A DNA stretch of 13,856 bases from Actinomycetota bacterium (GTDB taxonomy: Bacteria; Actinomycetota; Actinomycetes; Actinomycetales; Microbacteriaceae), in NCBI GenBank assembly GCA_010028615.1, contig RHAS01000007.1, forward strand, positions 1 to 13,856, in the 5' to 3' direction. The notes below the pieces were generated by a model, which made no database searches, was not told where the DNA came from, and saw nothing but the letters and a program-made list of their open reading frames with translations. This document shows positions 1-9,461 of this stretch, one piece after another (position 1 is the stretch's first letter; every line of letters begins with the position of its first letter). The position numbers and the translations under genes were made by a program.

Positions 1-788
1 ATGACGTTCTTAGCCTCCCAAAGCGGGTGTCCATCCGGTAGTGGCTCGGGGTCGGTAACATCCACCCCAGCGCCAGCAATAATTCCTTCATTTAGAGCCT
101 GTACTAGGTCGTCAGTGACTATAACTGGGCCTCGAGCTATATTCACCAAATAGGCACTTGGCTTCATTAGCTTTAGCCGGTCTAAGTTCATTAGGTGGTG
201 AGTCTTATCTGTAAGCGAGCAAGCCAAGATCACCCAGTCGGCACGAGGTAGCTCCTCCTCTAGCTTTTCCAGAGTCACAACTTTTGTCGCACCGTCGAGT
301 GGGAGATCTCTGTTACGAACGACAGTTATATGTGAACGGAACGGGGTAAGTAACTTGATGAGCTCTTCGGTGATTCCTCCCCCACCGATAATTAGCACAT
401 TCGCATCGTAAAGAGAATCAGCGTGCTTCCTGCCCCAGCTTCTAGCGGTCACCCGCTCTGCCAGTACTCGACCTAAGGCCATGGCTAGCATCAGAGCATG
501 TTCTGCTACTGGTTCCCGATAGGACCCCTTTGCGCAGGCGAAACGAACTGGCAACTTGATTACATCTTTGAATGCATCAACTCCGGCAAATGGCAGTTGG
601 ACAAATTCCAGTTGAGGATTTTCAGCAATAGTTTTAGCAAGTCCAGCTGGATCGGCATAAGACGTCCAAATCAATGCCCCTACTGACTCGTCTATCTCAC
701 TAAGTTGGCAACCACTATCGATAACTGCCTTTTCGTAGTCAGGGAAACTCTTAGGCAGAATGCTCACTTTCGTTCTGTCTAAGCTCAC
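1..788 (-). CDS. D-isomer-specific 2-hydroxyacid dehydrogenase, NAD(P)-dependent (3' end outside window)
   Basis: Reading the minus strand from a GTG at 788-786 gives 262 codons without a stop, running off the window start. The product fits the D-2-hydroxyacid dehydrogenase family, NAD(P)-dependent cytosolic enzymes that interconvert 2-keto and 2-hydroxy acids. The substrate cannot be told from sequence. Visible features are the LPFAGVD segment (residues 65-71), EHALMLAMALGR (96-107), a Rossmann loop GGGGIT (135-140), the NIARG segment with the substrate-binding/catalytic Arg219, and DPEPLP with Glu248. The catalytic His of the family should lie just beyond the cut. The third glycine of the usual GxGxxG is Thr140. 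The GTG is chosen because it overlaps the dnaG stop as GTGA (788-785), which implies translational coupling, and because the N-terminus then has normal family length. The product could be a hydroxypyruvate/glyoxylate reductase or a SerA-like paralogue. Confidence 0.88.
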   Translation of the reverse strand, partial: MSLDRTKVSILPKSFPDYEKAVIDSGCQLSEIDESVGALIWTSYADPAGLAKTIAENPQLEFVQLPFAGVDAFKDVIKLPVRFACAKGSYREPVAEHALMLAMALGRVLAERVTARSWGRKHADSLYDANVLIIGGGGITEELIKLLTPFRSHITVVRNRDLPLDGATKVVTLEKLEEELPRADWVILACSLTDKTHHLMNLDRLKLMKPSAYLVNIARGPVIVTDDLVQALNEGIIAGAGVDVTDPEPLPDGHPLWEAKNV

Positions 789-2644
789 GATAGCGCTCTT
801 ATCTTTTCTTCCAAGGCGACCAAATCTCTCTGCACCTTACTGTGTTGATCTGGATAACTCTCCTTATCAATAAGAGCCAGAGCACTAATCATGGCAGCTC
901 GGTTGCGAACGAGAATCTTTTTAAGTGCAGAACTAATCACTCCTTCGGCATAGTCCTTAGCCTGGTCTGCACTTGTCACTGGCAGCGGCTTGACCGCAAA
1001 AGCTCGAATCATGGAATGCAGCGGCTCTGGAGAGTTTGCGAGAACTCGATCAATCCAACTACTCTCAGGGTTTCCTTCAGTCGCCGATTTGATTGCTTGC
1101 GCGATGACACTGAAACTAACCGTTGCAAACAGTTCACCACAAACCTGATGTAGCTGCTCTTGTTTCCATGCGCTTGGTAGCTGCAGCAGTACCGCTAGTA
1201 CTTCCTGCTCAAACCTGGTGTTTGGATCATTTAGGTTTGGTGTTGGAAATTCAGGTTGCTCGTCAACTTGTTCAGGCGCTACCGGTTCGTAATCGCCTCG
1301 ACGTGAGGCTTGTACCGCTTGAGATCGTTGCTTAGTAAGCTCTTGCGACAATAAGCGGTTTATCTCATCTGCGGATAATTGCACCTTAGCCGCCAGGATA
1401 CGAACATACTGCTCTCTTGCACCAAGATCGCTAAGTCTTGCAAGAACCGACACTGCAGCCGTGGCTGCGGCTAGGCGACCTGGGTAAGAAGTAAGGTCGT
1501 GACCAGAGATTTTCTGATCCAAAGCAAATTCATAGATTGGTCTTCTGTCCTGAATCATCTGAACCACAGCCTGATCACCTTGCTTAATGCGCAGGTCGCA
1601 AGGGTCTAATCCTTCTGGACCGGTAGCCACAAAAGTTGTGGCGATGAATTTTGCTGATGATTCAAAGGCACGCATGGCTGCCTTCTGTCCAGCCGCATCC
1701 GGGTCGAAGGTAAAAATGACCGAAGCAGCCTGATCGGATGAACCAAAAAGCTGGTTTATCTTGCGGATGTGATCATCACCGAAAGCCGTTCCACAGGTTG
1801 CAACAGCAGTTTTGATACCAGCTAAGTGACAGGCCATCACGTCGGTATAGCCTTCAACTACGACAACCTGTCGATTCTGAACAATCTCTTTCTTGGCTAA
1901 ATCCAACCCATAGAGCACCTGCGACTTGTGATAAACCGGGGTTTCCGAGGTGTTGATGTATTTAGCAAGCGGATCATCCTCGTAGATCTTCCTCGCACCA
2001 AAGCCAACAACTGAATTGGTGGCATCACGAATCGGCCAAATAAGCCGACCACGGAATTTGTCGTAGCGCTTTCCTTCCTTGGCTACTAGCAGATCAACCT
2101 TGATAAGTTCCTCTTCGGTAAAACCCTGTGCCTTTAGGTGATCGGATAGTGCGGTCCAGGATTTAGGAGCGTAACCAACACCAAAGTGCTCAGCGCTGGA
2201 CTTGTCAAAGTTTCTAGCGCTCAGGAAATTTCTGGCCTCTTGAGCTTCGGTTGAGTTTAGTTGTTCGGAAAAAAACTTGGCAGCTGCCTCATTAGCAGCA
2301 AGTAACCTGGCTCGGTTTACCCCATCATCCCGGCCACCAGATTCATAAGTTATCTGATAAGAAATCTTCGCTGCACACTTCTCTACGGCCTCATAGAAGG
2401 TAATGTTTTCCATCTTTTGCAAAAACTTGTAAACATCGCCACCTTCACCGCAACCAAAACAGTGGTAGAACCCTTGATCCCCGCGCACATTGAACGATGG
2501 GGATTTTTCATCGTGAAAAGGACAAAGCCCTTTGAGTGAACCAACCCCGGATGACTTGAGCTGGACATACTCTCCAACTACATCGGCAATACTTATTCGC
2601 TGCTTGATCTGTTCTATATCTCGTTGCGGGATACGACCTGCCAT
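785..2644 (-). CDS. dnaG: DNA primase DnaG
   Basis: A 619-residue DNA primase, which makes the RNA primers for replication and works with the DnaB helicase at the fork. The N-terminal CHC2 zinc-binding domain is intact, with ligands Cys41, His44, Cys62 and Cys65 (CPFH and HCFGC). The RNA polymerase domain follows, with the basic KFRGRLIWPIRD segment (about 196-207) and SETPVYHKSQVLYGL (233-247). The TOPRIM fold is seen as VVVVEGYTDVM with catalytic Glu264, and FDPDAAG with metal-binding Asp314 and Asp316. Residues about 480-619 form a helical C-terminal domain expected to contact DnaB. Length is normal for actinobacteria. The ATG overlaps the dgt stop by one base (TAATG), and the stop overlaps the next gene's GTG. 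The dgt-dnaG pairing is common in actinobacteria. Confidence 0.98.
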   Translation of the reverse strand: MAGRIPQRDIEQIKQRISIADVVGEYVQLKSSGVGSLKGLCPFHDEKSPSFNVRGDQGFYHCFGCGEGGDVYKFLQKMENITFYEAVEKCAAKISYQITYESGGRDDGVNRARLLAANEAAAKFFSEQLNSTEAQEARNFLSARNFDKSSAEHFGVGYAPKSWTALSDHLKAQGFTEEELIKVDLLVAKEGKRYDKFRGRLIWPIRDATNSVVGFGARKIYEDDPLAKYINTSETPVYHKSQVLYGLDLAKKEIVQNRQVVVVEGYTDVMACHLAGIKTAVATCGTAFGDDHIRKINQLFGSSDQAASVIFTFDPDAAGQKAAMRAFESSAKFIATTFVATGPEGLDPCDLRIKQGDQAVVQMIQDRRPIYEFALDQKISGHDLTSYPGRLAAATAAVSVLARLSDLGAREQYVRILAAKVQLSADEINRLLSQELTKQRSQAVQASRRGDYEPVAPEQVDEQPEFPTPNLNDPNTRFEQEVLAVLLQLPSAWKQEQLHQVCGELFATVSFSVIAQAIKSATEGNPESSWIDRVLANSPEPLHSMIRAFAVKPLPVTSADQAKDYAEGVISSALKKILVRNRAAMISALALIDKESYPDQHSKVQRDLVALEEKIRALS

Positions 2645-3540
2645 TACTTTGCCCCCCGCTTCGAACCAATTAGCTTTTCATGCATCGAAATAGCAGAGGC
2701 ATCGGTAAGTGTCGCTATTTGATCGACAATCACTCGATGTTTTTCAACTTCACCTTTGGCATTTTCCCACTGCAATTTGCTAAAGGCGTCAAGTTCACGC
2801 CCGTTAGAGGCCAACAGCGCATCTGCCAACTCTGTGAGGATAAGTCGCTGGCTCTCATAAAAGCCCTGTTTTGTTCCAGCTGACATTAGAAAGTATGAAA
2901 CGATGCCCTTGAATATCGCTATCTCCGCTGCAACCTCGTCAGGAACAATAATGTCCGCAGCATACCTAGCAAAATTCTTAGCTGGATTAGCTTCAAAAGT
3001 TGCTTCAGTGGTTCGAGATACAAAACTTCCAATAACCGAAGAAGTGAGATTCTTAAGCTGTGCTGATTGTCTAGGAGTCCCTGCCCATTCGGTCCTGGTC
3101 AAATTCAGTCCAAAAGCGATCCCGTCAGTTGAATAAACCTTTTGTTCAATGCGGGTCAGTATCCGAAGGGTCTGGGCATTACCTTCAAAGCCACCAAAGT
3201 CCCTAGACCAGTCGTTTAGTGCTTTTTCACCGTTGTGCCCAAAAGGAGGATGTCCTAAATCGTGAGCTAAACAAGCAGAATCGACGACATCCGGATCAAC
3301 TCCGAATTCAACCGCCATTTCCCGACCAACCTGAGCAACCTCAAGCGAATGAGTCAACCTAGTTCTTGCAAAATCATTGAGCCCTGGCGTTAGCACCTGG
3401 GTTTTCGCACCAAGCCTTCTAAGTGCAGAAGAGTGCACGATTCTCGCTCTATCTCTAGCGAATTCTGTGCGGGCGGATCTTCCTGTGCCGCTTTCTGGGA
3501 GAAAGCGCTCTTGATCTTCAGCTGAGTAGTTTTGTGTCAT
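2644..3540 (-). CDS. dgt: dGTP triphosphohydrolase-like HD protein, shortened internally
   Basis: A homologue of deoxyguanosinetriphosphate triphosphohydrolase, which cleaves dNTPs to deoxynucleosides and triphosphate. The first half is well conserved: RLGAKTQVL (42-50), [16 protein letters not shown] (59-74) with His64, and the HD signature [19 protein letters not shown] (91-109) with His93 and Asp94. The C-terminal third is also family-like: [12 protein letters not shown], then [14 protein letters not shown] and [12 protein letters not shown]. The protein is only 298 residues, whereas actinobacterial Dgt proteins usually have about 400-430. The reading goes from GLNLTRTEW (144-152) almost directly to LKNLTSS. 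The intervening segment, which normally carries the EAQ-x-x-D-x-x-DD-x-AYS block with the final HD metal-ligand Asp, is absent. The frame is intact, so this is not a simple frameshift. Activity is doubtful. The ATG overlaps the dusB stop as ATGA. Confidence 0.9.
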   Translation of the reverse strand: MTQNYSAEDQERFLPESGTGRSARTEFARDRARIVHSSALRRLGAKTQVLTPGLNDFARTRLTHSLEVAQVGREMAVEFGVDPDVVDSACLAHDLGHPPFGHNGEKALNDWSRDFGGFEGNAQTLRILTRIEQKVYSTDGIAFGLNLTRTEWAGTPRQSAQLKNLTSSVIGSFVSRTTEATFEANPAKNFARYAADIIVPDEVAAEIAIFKGIVSYFLMSAGTKQGFYESQRLILTELADALLASNGRELDAFSKLQWENAKGEVEKHRVIVDQIATLTDASAISMHEKLIGSKRGAK

Positions 3541-4691
3541 CCGCCAGATACCCCAAGCTCAGCTTCACTCAGCATTCTTCGCTGGTCCCCTTCGAGTTCT
3601 CTAGAGTTCAACCAATTTTCTGGTAGCGCACAAACCTTAGCACCGCCAAGTCTTCCCCTCGGGCCTTCAGCTAGCTCACCTGGATAAGGAAGAGACCAAT
3701 CTAAAGTTCCCAATAAGTCATCCATCTGGTTCAATGTCTCAACCTGGGCAAGGGCTGCACGGAATTCTCCCCCAACAGGGTATCCCTTGAAGTACCAAGC
3801 AACGTGCTTTCGGATATCTCTGCAAGCTCGCTCTTCAGATTCAAAGAATTCGACGAGCAAAAGAGCATGCTGCTTGAAAGCTTGAGCCACTTCACCCAAT
3901 GTCGGCTGAACTGGATCGATTGCTAAGTCAGATTTAGGGTCTCTAGCGTATTCTTCAAAGGCCTTTTGCAGGTCTGCAAATAACCAAGGTCGACCAAGGC
4001 AACCTCTTCCAACTACGACGCCATCTACACCAGTTTGGCGCATCATCCTGATCGCATCGGCTGCCGACCAGATATCCCCGTTTCCTAGGACCTGAACATC
4101 TCTAAGAGAGTCTTTCAATTCGTAGATAGCATTCCAATCCGCATTACCCGAATAGTACTCGGCTGCAGTTCTACCGTGCAGAGCAACCGCGGCAGCGCCT
4201 GCATCGGCAGCAGCCTTTCCGGACTCTAAAAATGTTAGATGATCACTATCGATGCCTTTTCGCATCTTTACTGTCACTGGAATATCCCCAGCTGCCCGAA
4301 CAGCGCTGGTAACAATAGCTCGGAACAGATCCTGTTTGTAGGGAAGGGCAGCTCCCCCGCCTTTTCTGGTGACCTTCGGAACTGGGCAGCCGAAATTTAA
4401 ATCGATGTGATCAGCCCTATTCTCGGCTACCAGCATTGTCACGGCCTCGGAGATGGTCTTTGGATCAACTCCATATAACTGAACCGATCGGACGTTCTCA
4501 CTCTCATGATGACCGATTAGTCTCATTGACTCTTCAGTGCGCTCAACCAGTGCCCTAGAGGTAACCATCTCGCTGACATACAAACCACCACCGTATTCGC
4601 GACAGAGTCGGCGAAAAGCGGTATTGGTTATCCCCGCCATTGGCGCTAGCACAACTGGCGTGGTAATCGAGATGGCACCGTACTTAAGCAA
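3537..4691 (-). CDS. dusB: tRNA-dihydrouridine synthase, DusB type
   Basis: A 384-residue FMN-dependent enzyme that reduces specific uridines to dihydrouridine in the D-loop of tRNA, using NADPH. The N-terminal TIM barrel shows the flavin-site [14 protein letters not shown] (17-30), QLYG (71-74) and [18 protein letters not shown] (99-116) with the catalytic acid Cys102. It also shows VKMRKGID (141-148), [12 protein letters not shown] (171-182), GNGDIW (203-208) and the phosphate-binding [14 protein letters not shown] (225-238). The remainder is the helical tRNA-binding domain. The start is a TTG at 4691-4689. No ATG or GTG lies nearby in frame, homology begins at once ([13 protein letters not shown]), and a weak AGTAGG lies about eight bases upstream. 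It begins 11 bases after the glyS stop and ends in an ATGA overlap with dgt. Confidence 0.96.
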   Translation of the reverse strand: MLKYGAISITTPVVLAPMAGITNTAFRRLCREYGGGLYVSEMVTSRALVERTEESMRLIGHHESENVRSVQLYGVDPKTISEAVTMLVAENRADHIDLNFGCPVPKVTRKGGGAALPYKQDLFRAIVTSAVRAAGDIPVTVKMRKGIDSDHLTFLESGKAAADAGAAAVALHGRTAAEYYSGNADWNAIYELKDSLRDVQVLGNGDIWSAADAIRMMRQTGVDGVVVGRGCLGRPWLFADLQKAFEEYARDPKSDLAIDPVQPTLGEVAQAFKQHALLLVEFFESEERACRDIRKHVAWYFKGYPVGGEFRAALAQVETLNQMDDLLGTLDWSLPYPGELAEGPRGRLGGAKVCALPENWLNSRELEGDQRRMLSEAELGVSGG

Positions 4692-4702
4692 AATAGAACC
4701 TA

Positions 4703-6082
4703 CTAGGAGACAAGTTTGCCCGCTAGGTATGACTTCAGCTGATCTAGACCGACCCGCTCCTGAGCCATACTGTCACGATCACGAACTGTTACCGCTTGGT
4801 CGGTAAGTGTTTCAAAATCGATGGTGACACAGAAGGGAGTACCGATCTCATCTTGGCGACGGTATCTTCTTCCGATAGCACCAGAGTCATCAAAATCAAC
4901 GTTCCAGGTTTTCCGCAAATCTTGAGCCAGGTTCTTAGCAACCGGAGAGAGCTCCTCATTACGAGATAACGGCAAGACTGCAACCTTTACCGGAGATAGG
5001 CGATAGTCCAAACGCAGAACAGTTCTAACATCTACCCCACCTTTGGTATTTGGTGCCTCGTCCTCGGCATAAGCATCAACTAGGAATGCCATTAAGGATC
5101 TAGTTAGACCAGCCGCTGGCTCAATTACGAAAGGAGTCCAACGCTCACCCTTGGCCTGATCAAAGTAACTGAGGTCAACCCCTGACTCTTTGGAGTGGAT
5201 GGTTAAATCAAAATCGGTGCGGTTAGCTATTCCCTCAAGTTCACCAAATTCACTACCTTGGAAACCAAAACGATATTCAATATCCACAGTTCGCTTGGAA
5301 TAGTGTGAAAGCTTTTCCTTTGGATGTTCAAAAAGTCTAAGGTTTTCAGGATTGATTCCTAAGTTCACATACCAGTTGTAACGCTCTTGGATCCAATACT
5401 CATGCCAAGTCTCATCGGTGCCTGGCTCAACAAAGAATTCCATTTCCATTTGCTCAAATTCACGGGTTCTAAAGATAAAGTTTCCTGGAGTAATTTCATT
5501 TCGGAAAGACTTTCCTATTTGCCCGATACCAAACGGTGGCTTCATTCTGGATGCACCAAGCACATTGGCGAAGTTCACGAATATTCCCTGAGCAGTTTCA
5601 GGACGAAGATAATGCAGCCCCGACTCATCCTCAACTGGACCAAGGTAGGTCTTTAATAATCCATTGAAAAGCTTCGGCTCAGTCCAAATATCTTTATTGC
5701 CACAGTTTGGACATGGCACCTCAGCAAGAGAAGTTGGCTGGCGGCCCTTCTTCTCTTCGAAGGCTTCTTCGAGGTGATCTGCTCTAAAACGCTTGTGGCA
5801 CGATGTGCACTCAATCAGCGGGTCAACAAACTCTCTTACGTGACCAGATGACTCCCAGACCCGCTTTGGCAAAATGACCGAAGAATCCAAGCCGACGATG
5901 TCTTCGCGGCTATTGACAATGGACTGCCACCACTGGCGTTTTATGTTTTCTTTGAGTTCGACTCCGAGCGGCCCGTAATCCCAGGCTGAACGGGTTCCAC
6001 CATAGATTTCACCGGCTGGAAAAACAAAGCCTCTGCGCTTTGCTAGAGAAATAACTGCATCTAGGCGTGTTGGGGCTGCCAT
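4703..6082 (-). CDS. glyS: Glycyl-tRNA synthetase, single-chain (alpha-2) type
   Basis: A 459-residue class II aminoacyl-tRNA synthetase that charges tRNA-Gly with glycine. It is the one-polypeptide homodimeric form found in actinobacteria, archaea and eukaryotes, not the alpha/beta tetramer of E. coli. Visible features are [17 protein letters not shown] (28-44) and a zinc-knuckle-like insertion with Cys92, Cys95, Cys124 and Cys127. [13 protein letters not shown] (159-171) follows, then motif 2 with FRNEI (193-197) and [13 protein letters not shown] (205-217), [14 protein letters not shown] (280-293), and motif 3 [14 protein letters not shown] (321-334) with Arg328. Residues about 350-450 are the anticodon-binding domain. 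The ATG follows a strong Shine-Dalgarno (AAGGGAG, 6094-6088) by five bases, stronger than for most genes here, which are translationally coupled instead. The stop is a TAG. Confidence 0.98.
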   Translation of the reverse strand: MAAPTRLDAVISLAKRRGFVFPAGEIYGGTRSAWDYGPLGVELKENIKRQWWQSIVNSREDIVGLDSSVILPKRVWESSGHVREFVDPLIECTSCHKRFRADHLEEAFEEKKGRQPTSLAEVPCPNCGNKDIWTEPKLFNGLLKTYLGPVEDESGLHYLRPETAQGIFVNFANVLGASRMKPPFGIGQIGKSFRNEITPGNFIFRTREFEQMEMEFFVEPGTDETWHEYWIQERYNWYVNLGINPENLRLFEHPKEKLSHYSKRTVDIEYRFGFQGSEFGELEGIANRTDFDLTIHSKESGVDLSYFDQAKGERWTPFVIEPAAGLTRSLMAFLVDAYAEDEAPNTKGGVDVRTVLRLDYRLSPVKVAVLPLSRNEELSPVAKNLAQDLRKTWNVDFDDSGAIGRRYRRQDEIGTPFCVTIDFETLTDQAVTVRDRDSMAQERVGLDQLKSYLAGKLVS

Positions 6083-6133
6083 TTATGCTCCCTTGGTCAG
6101 GCACCGTTGGCTACGGTGTCTCGAACCTTTAGT
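6083..6133 (-). other. uppS-glyS gap with small inverted repeat and glyS ribosome binding site
   Basis: This 51-base gap is one of only three gaps over 20 bases in the window. It contains a 5-bp inverted repeat, CACCG at 6102-6106 against CGGTG at 6114-6118, with a 7-base loop. In the transcript it is not followed by a run of U, so it is not a convincing intrinsic terminator. The glyS Shine-Dalgarno AAGGGAG lies at 6094-6088. No clear promoter hexamers are visible, so whether glyS has its own promoter cannot be decided. Confidence 0.5.
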
Positions 6134-6871
6134 TTATCTGCCCTTCGGCTTATCCTCAGCCTTACCAAAGCGGCGGTTGCGCTTGCTGTATTCAGAAAGT
6201 GCGCTCCAAAGGTGCTCTCGGTTGAAATCGGGCCAGAGCACGTCCATAAAGACAAACTCCGCGTAGGCCGATTGCCAAAGTAGGAAATTGCTGATTCTTT
6301 GCTCGCCACTAGATCTAATGAAAAGGTCAACATCGGGCAGATCTTTAGTCAGCAAGTACTTCTGCACTGTTTTGTCAGTGATCTTGGCAGGCAGTTTGCC
6401 TTGATCCTTATCGACGAGCATCTGATTTATTGCCTCGATAATCTCGCCACGACCGCCGTAATTTACACACATGGTGAAAACCAATCCGGTGTTATTTTTA
6501 GTGAGCTTTTCAGCTGCAACTAGTTGATCAATCACACTGGGCCAAAGCTTAGGTCTTGTGCCAACCCAGCGGATTTTCACATTCCACTGGTTTAACTGAT
6601 CTCTCCGTCGTAACAGAACCTCACGGTTATAGTTCATCAAAAACTTCACCTCATCGGGTGATCTTTTCCAGTTCTCTGTAGAGAAGGCAAAAACGGTTAG
6701 GTATTTCACTCCAGCCGCAATCGCTCCTTCGATGACATCCATCAGCGCGGTTTCGCCAGCGCGGTGTCCCTCGACACGGGTGAGCCCCCTAGCGTTAGCC
6801 CAACGACCATTACCGTCCATAACGATTGCGACGTGGCTTGGAATGTTGCCAGAAAACTTTGGCTTTTTCAT
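6134..6871 (-). CDS. uppS: Isoprenyl (undecaprenyl/polyprenyl) diphosphate synthase, cis type
   Basis: A 245-residue cis-prenyltransferase that adds isopentenyl units to an allylic diphosphate. The product is the long-chain polyprenyl diphosphate used as lipid carrier for peptidoglycan and other wall polymers; the enzyme works at the membrane surface. Motifs are MDGNGRW (18-24) with the Mg-binding Asp19, GHRAG with His36, FSTENWKRS (63-71), and RSSGEQRISNFLLWQ (186-200), which binds the isopentenyl diphosphate group. Actinobacteria often have two such enzymes, one of them a short-chain form. The position next to recO matches the long-chain enzyme, but chain length cannot be read from sequence. 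The ATG overlaps the recO stop as ATGA. The C-terminus ends in a basic tail (KRNRRFGKAEDKPKGR). Confidence 0.96.
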   Translation of the reverse strand: MKKPKFSGNIPSHVAIVMDGNGRWANARGLTRVEGHRAGETALMDVIEGAIAAGVKYLTVFAFSTENWKRSPDEVKFLMNYNREVLLRRRDQLNQWNVKIRWVGTRPKLWPSVIDQLVAAEKLTKNNTGLVFTMCVNYGGRGEIIEAINQMLVDKDQGKLPAKITDKTVQKYLLTKDLPDVDLFIRSSGEQRISNFLLWQSAYAEFVFMDVLWPDFNREHLWSALSEYSKRNRRFGKAEDKPKGR

Positions 6872-7593
6872 TCACGCTCCAGGTGATTTATTGACTTCAG
6901 GCCCTTATCGATGTGCCACTGGGTATAAGCACTGACAATTCCTGATGCTGAAAGTTTAACGGCAGCACTAGCTTTTTCTACTATTTCCCAATCCCCTGCT
7001 AGTAAGGCGGCAAGCAAAACATTGGCTTCCTTGCCGATGATGGCTGCTGCTGGGGTAAGACAACGCTCGCAGACGACACCTCCGGTTTGAACATAAAAGG
7101 CTGGATGCGGTCCAGGTTCGGCACAGGTTGTGCACTCAGAAAAATTCGGTGCCCAACCAGCAATAGATAATGCTCTTAGTAAATAGGAGTTCAAGATCAT
7201 CTGCGGTTGATGTTCTTTTTTGGCAAGTGATCTAAGTGCACCTACCAAAAGGAGATACTGATTACCTGCTGGTTCATCATCGGTAAGTTTCAGAGCTGTT
7301 TCGCAAATTACGCTGGCTACCGTGTAGGCATCATACTGATCACTTATTTCCGCACCGTATGCTCCGATGATTTCTACCTGGGTGACGGTATCCAAATTCT
7401 TACCTTCATAGCACTGCAGGTCTACCACCATGAATGGTTCTAGTCTCGCCCCAAGCTTTGAAGCAGTTCTTCTTACCCCTTTTGCGACCGCTCTAATCTG
7501 ACCGCGATGTCTACTGAGCAAAGTTACGATGCGATCGGCTTCCCCCAATTTATGGGTTCTAAGCACAACTGCTTCATCTCGGTAGGTAGGCAC
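6868..7593 (-). CDS. recO: DNA repair protein RecO
   Basis: A 241-residue recombination mediator that works with RecR to load RecA on single-stranded DNA coated with SSB, in gap repair. The N-terminal OB-fold is recognisable from YRDEAVVLRTHKLGEADRIV (4-23) and the following basic RAVAKGVRRTASKLGARLEP (34-53), a characteristic RecO signature. A four-cysteine zinc motif is present: Cys154, Cys157, Cys175 and Cys178, in CTTC and CERC. The start is GTG at 7593-7591, ten bases after the leuA stop. No good Shine-Dalgarno is visible, so translation may depend on ribosomes finishing leuA. The stop overlaps the uppS ATG as ATGA. Length is normal. Confidence 0.95.
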   Translation of the reverse strand: MPTYRDEAVVLRTHKLGEADRIVTLLSRHRGQIRAVAKGVRRTASKLGARLEPFMVVDLQCYEGKNLDTVTQVEIIGAYGAEISDQYDAYTVASVICETALKLTDDEPAGNQYLLLVGALRSLAKKEHQPQMILNSYLLRALSIAGWAPNFSECTTCAEPGPHPAFYVQTGGVVCERCLTPAAAIIGKEANVLLAALLAGDWEIVEKASAAVKLSASGIVSAYTQWHIDKGLKSINHLERE

Positions 7594-7603
7594 CTAACAA
7601 GTA

Positions 7604-9400
<1,797 letters not shown>

Positions 9401-9416
<16 letters not shown>

Positions 9417-9442
9417 CTACTAAGCAGGGCCAAGAAGAACAT
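9401..9442 (-). CDS. Putative leucine-rich leader peptide of leuA (13 residues)
   Basis: A short open frame begins with ATG at 9442-9440 and ends with TAG at 9403-9401, reading MFFLALLSSRDGI. Leucines are at positions 4, 6 and 7 (codons TTG, CTG, CTT). The last codons form the 5' arm of the strong hairpin, and the stop codon lies in its loop. Such a layout is expected of an attenuator in which ribosome stalling at leucine codons changes RNA folding. The start lies 20 bases after the era stop. No good Shine-Dalgarno precedes it, but a TANNNT-type -10 element ends six bases upstream, so the mRNA may be leaderless, which is common in actinobacteria. Expression is inferred from layout only. Confidence 0.5.
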
Positions 9443-9448
9443 TTCTTC
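9434..9448. repeat. Perfect 6-bp inverted repeat centred on the leader ATG
   Basis: GAAGAA (9434-9439) and TTCTTC (9443-9448) form a perfect inverted repeat around the CAT that is the leader start codon on the minus strand. If transcription starts at 9442, only half of it is in the RNA, so it would act as a DNA dyad over the start site, a possible operator. It may equally be chance, arising from the Phe-Phe codons. Confidence 0.3.
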
Positions 9449-9454
9449 ACGATA
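9449..9454 (-). promoter_or_regulatory. Candidate -10 element for the leuA leader transcript
   Basis: The minus strand reads TGC-TATCGT at 9457-9449. TATCGT fits the actinobacterial TANNNT -10 consensus and is preceded by TGC like an extended -10. Counting six bases downstream puts the likely transcription start at the A of the leader-peptide ATG (9442). No convincing -35 hexamer is seen at 16-18 bases upstream, inside the end of era, so the call is tentative. Confidence 0.4.
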
Positions 9455-9461
9455 GCACAGG

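Noticed and set aside
498..686. A 62-codon plus-strand open frame starting MFCYWF
   Set aside because: It is antisense to the 2-hydroxyacid dehydrogenase, whose minus-strand reading carries family motifs.
6102..6118. The CACCG/CGGTG inverted repeat as an intrinsic terminator after uppS
   Set aside because: The stem is only 5 bp and no U-run follows it in the transcript.
6120..6128. A GGTTCGAG string resembling a tRNA T-loop near the uppS end
   Set aside because: No acceptor stem, anticodon arm or D arm can be built around it, so it is a chance match.
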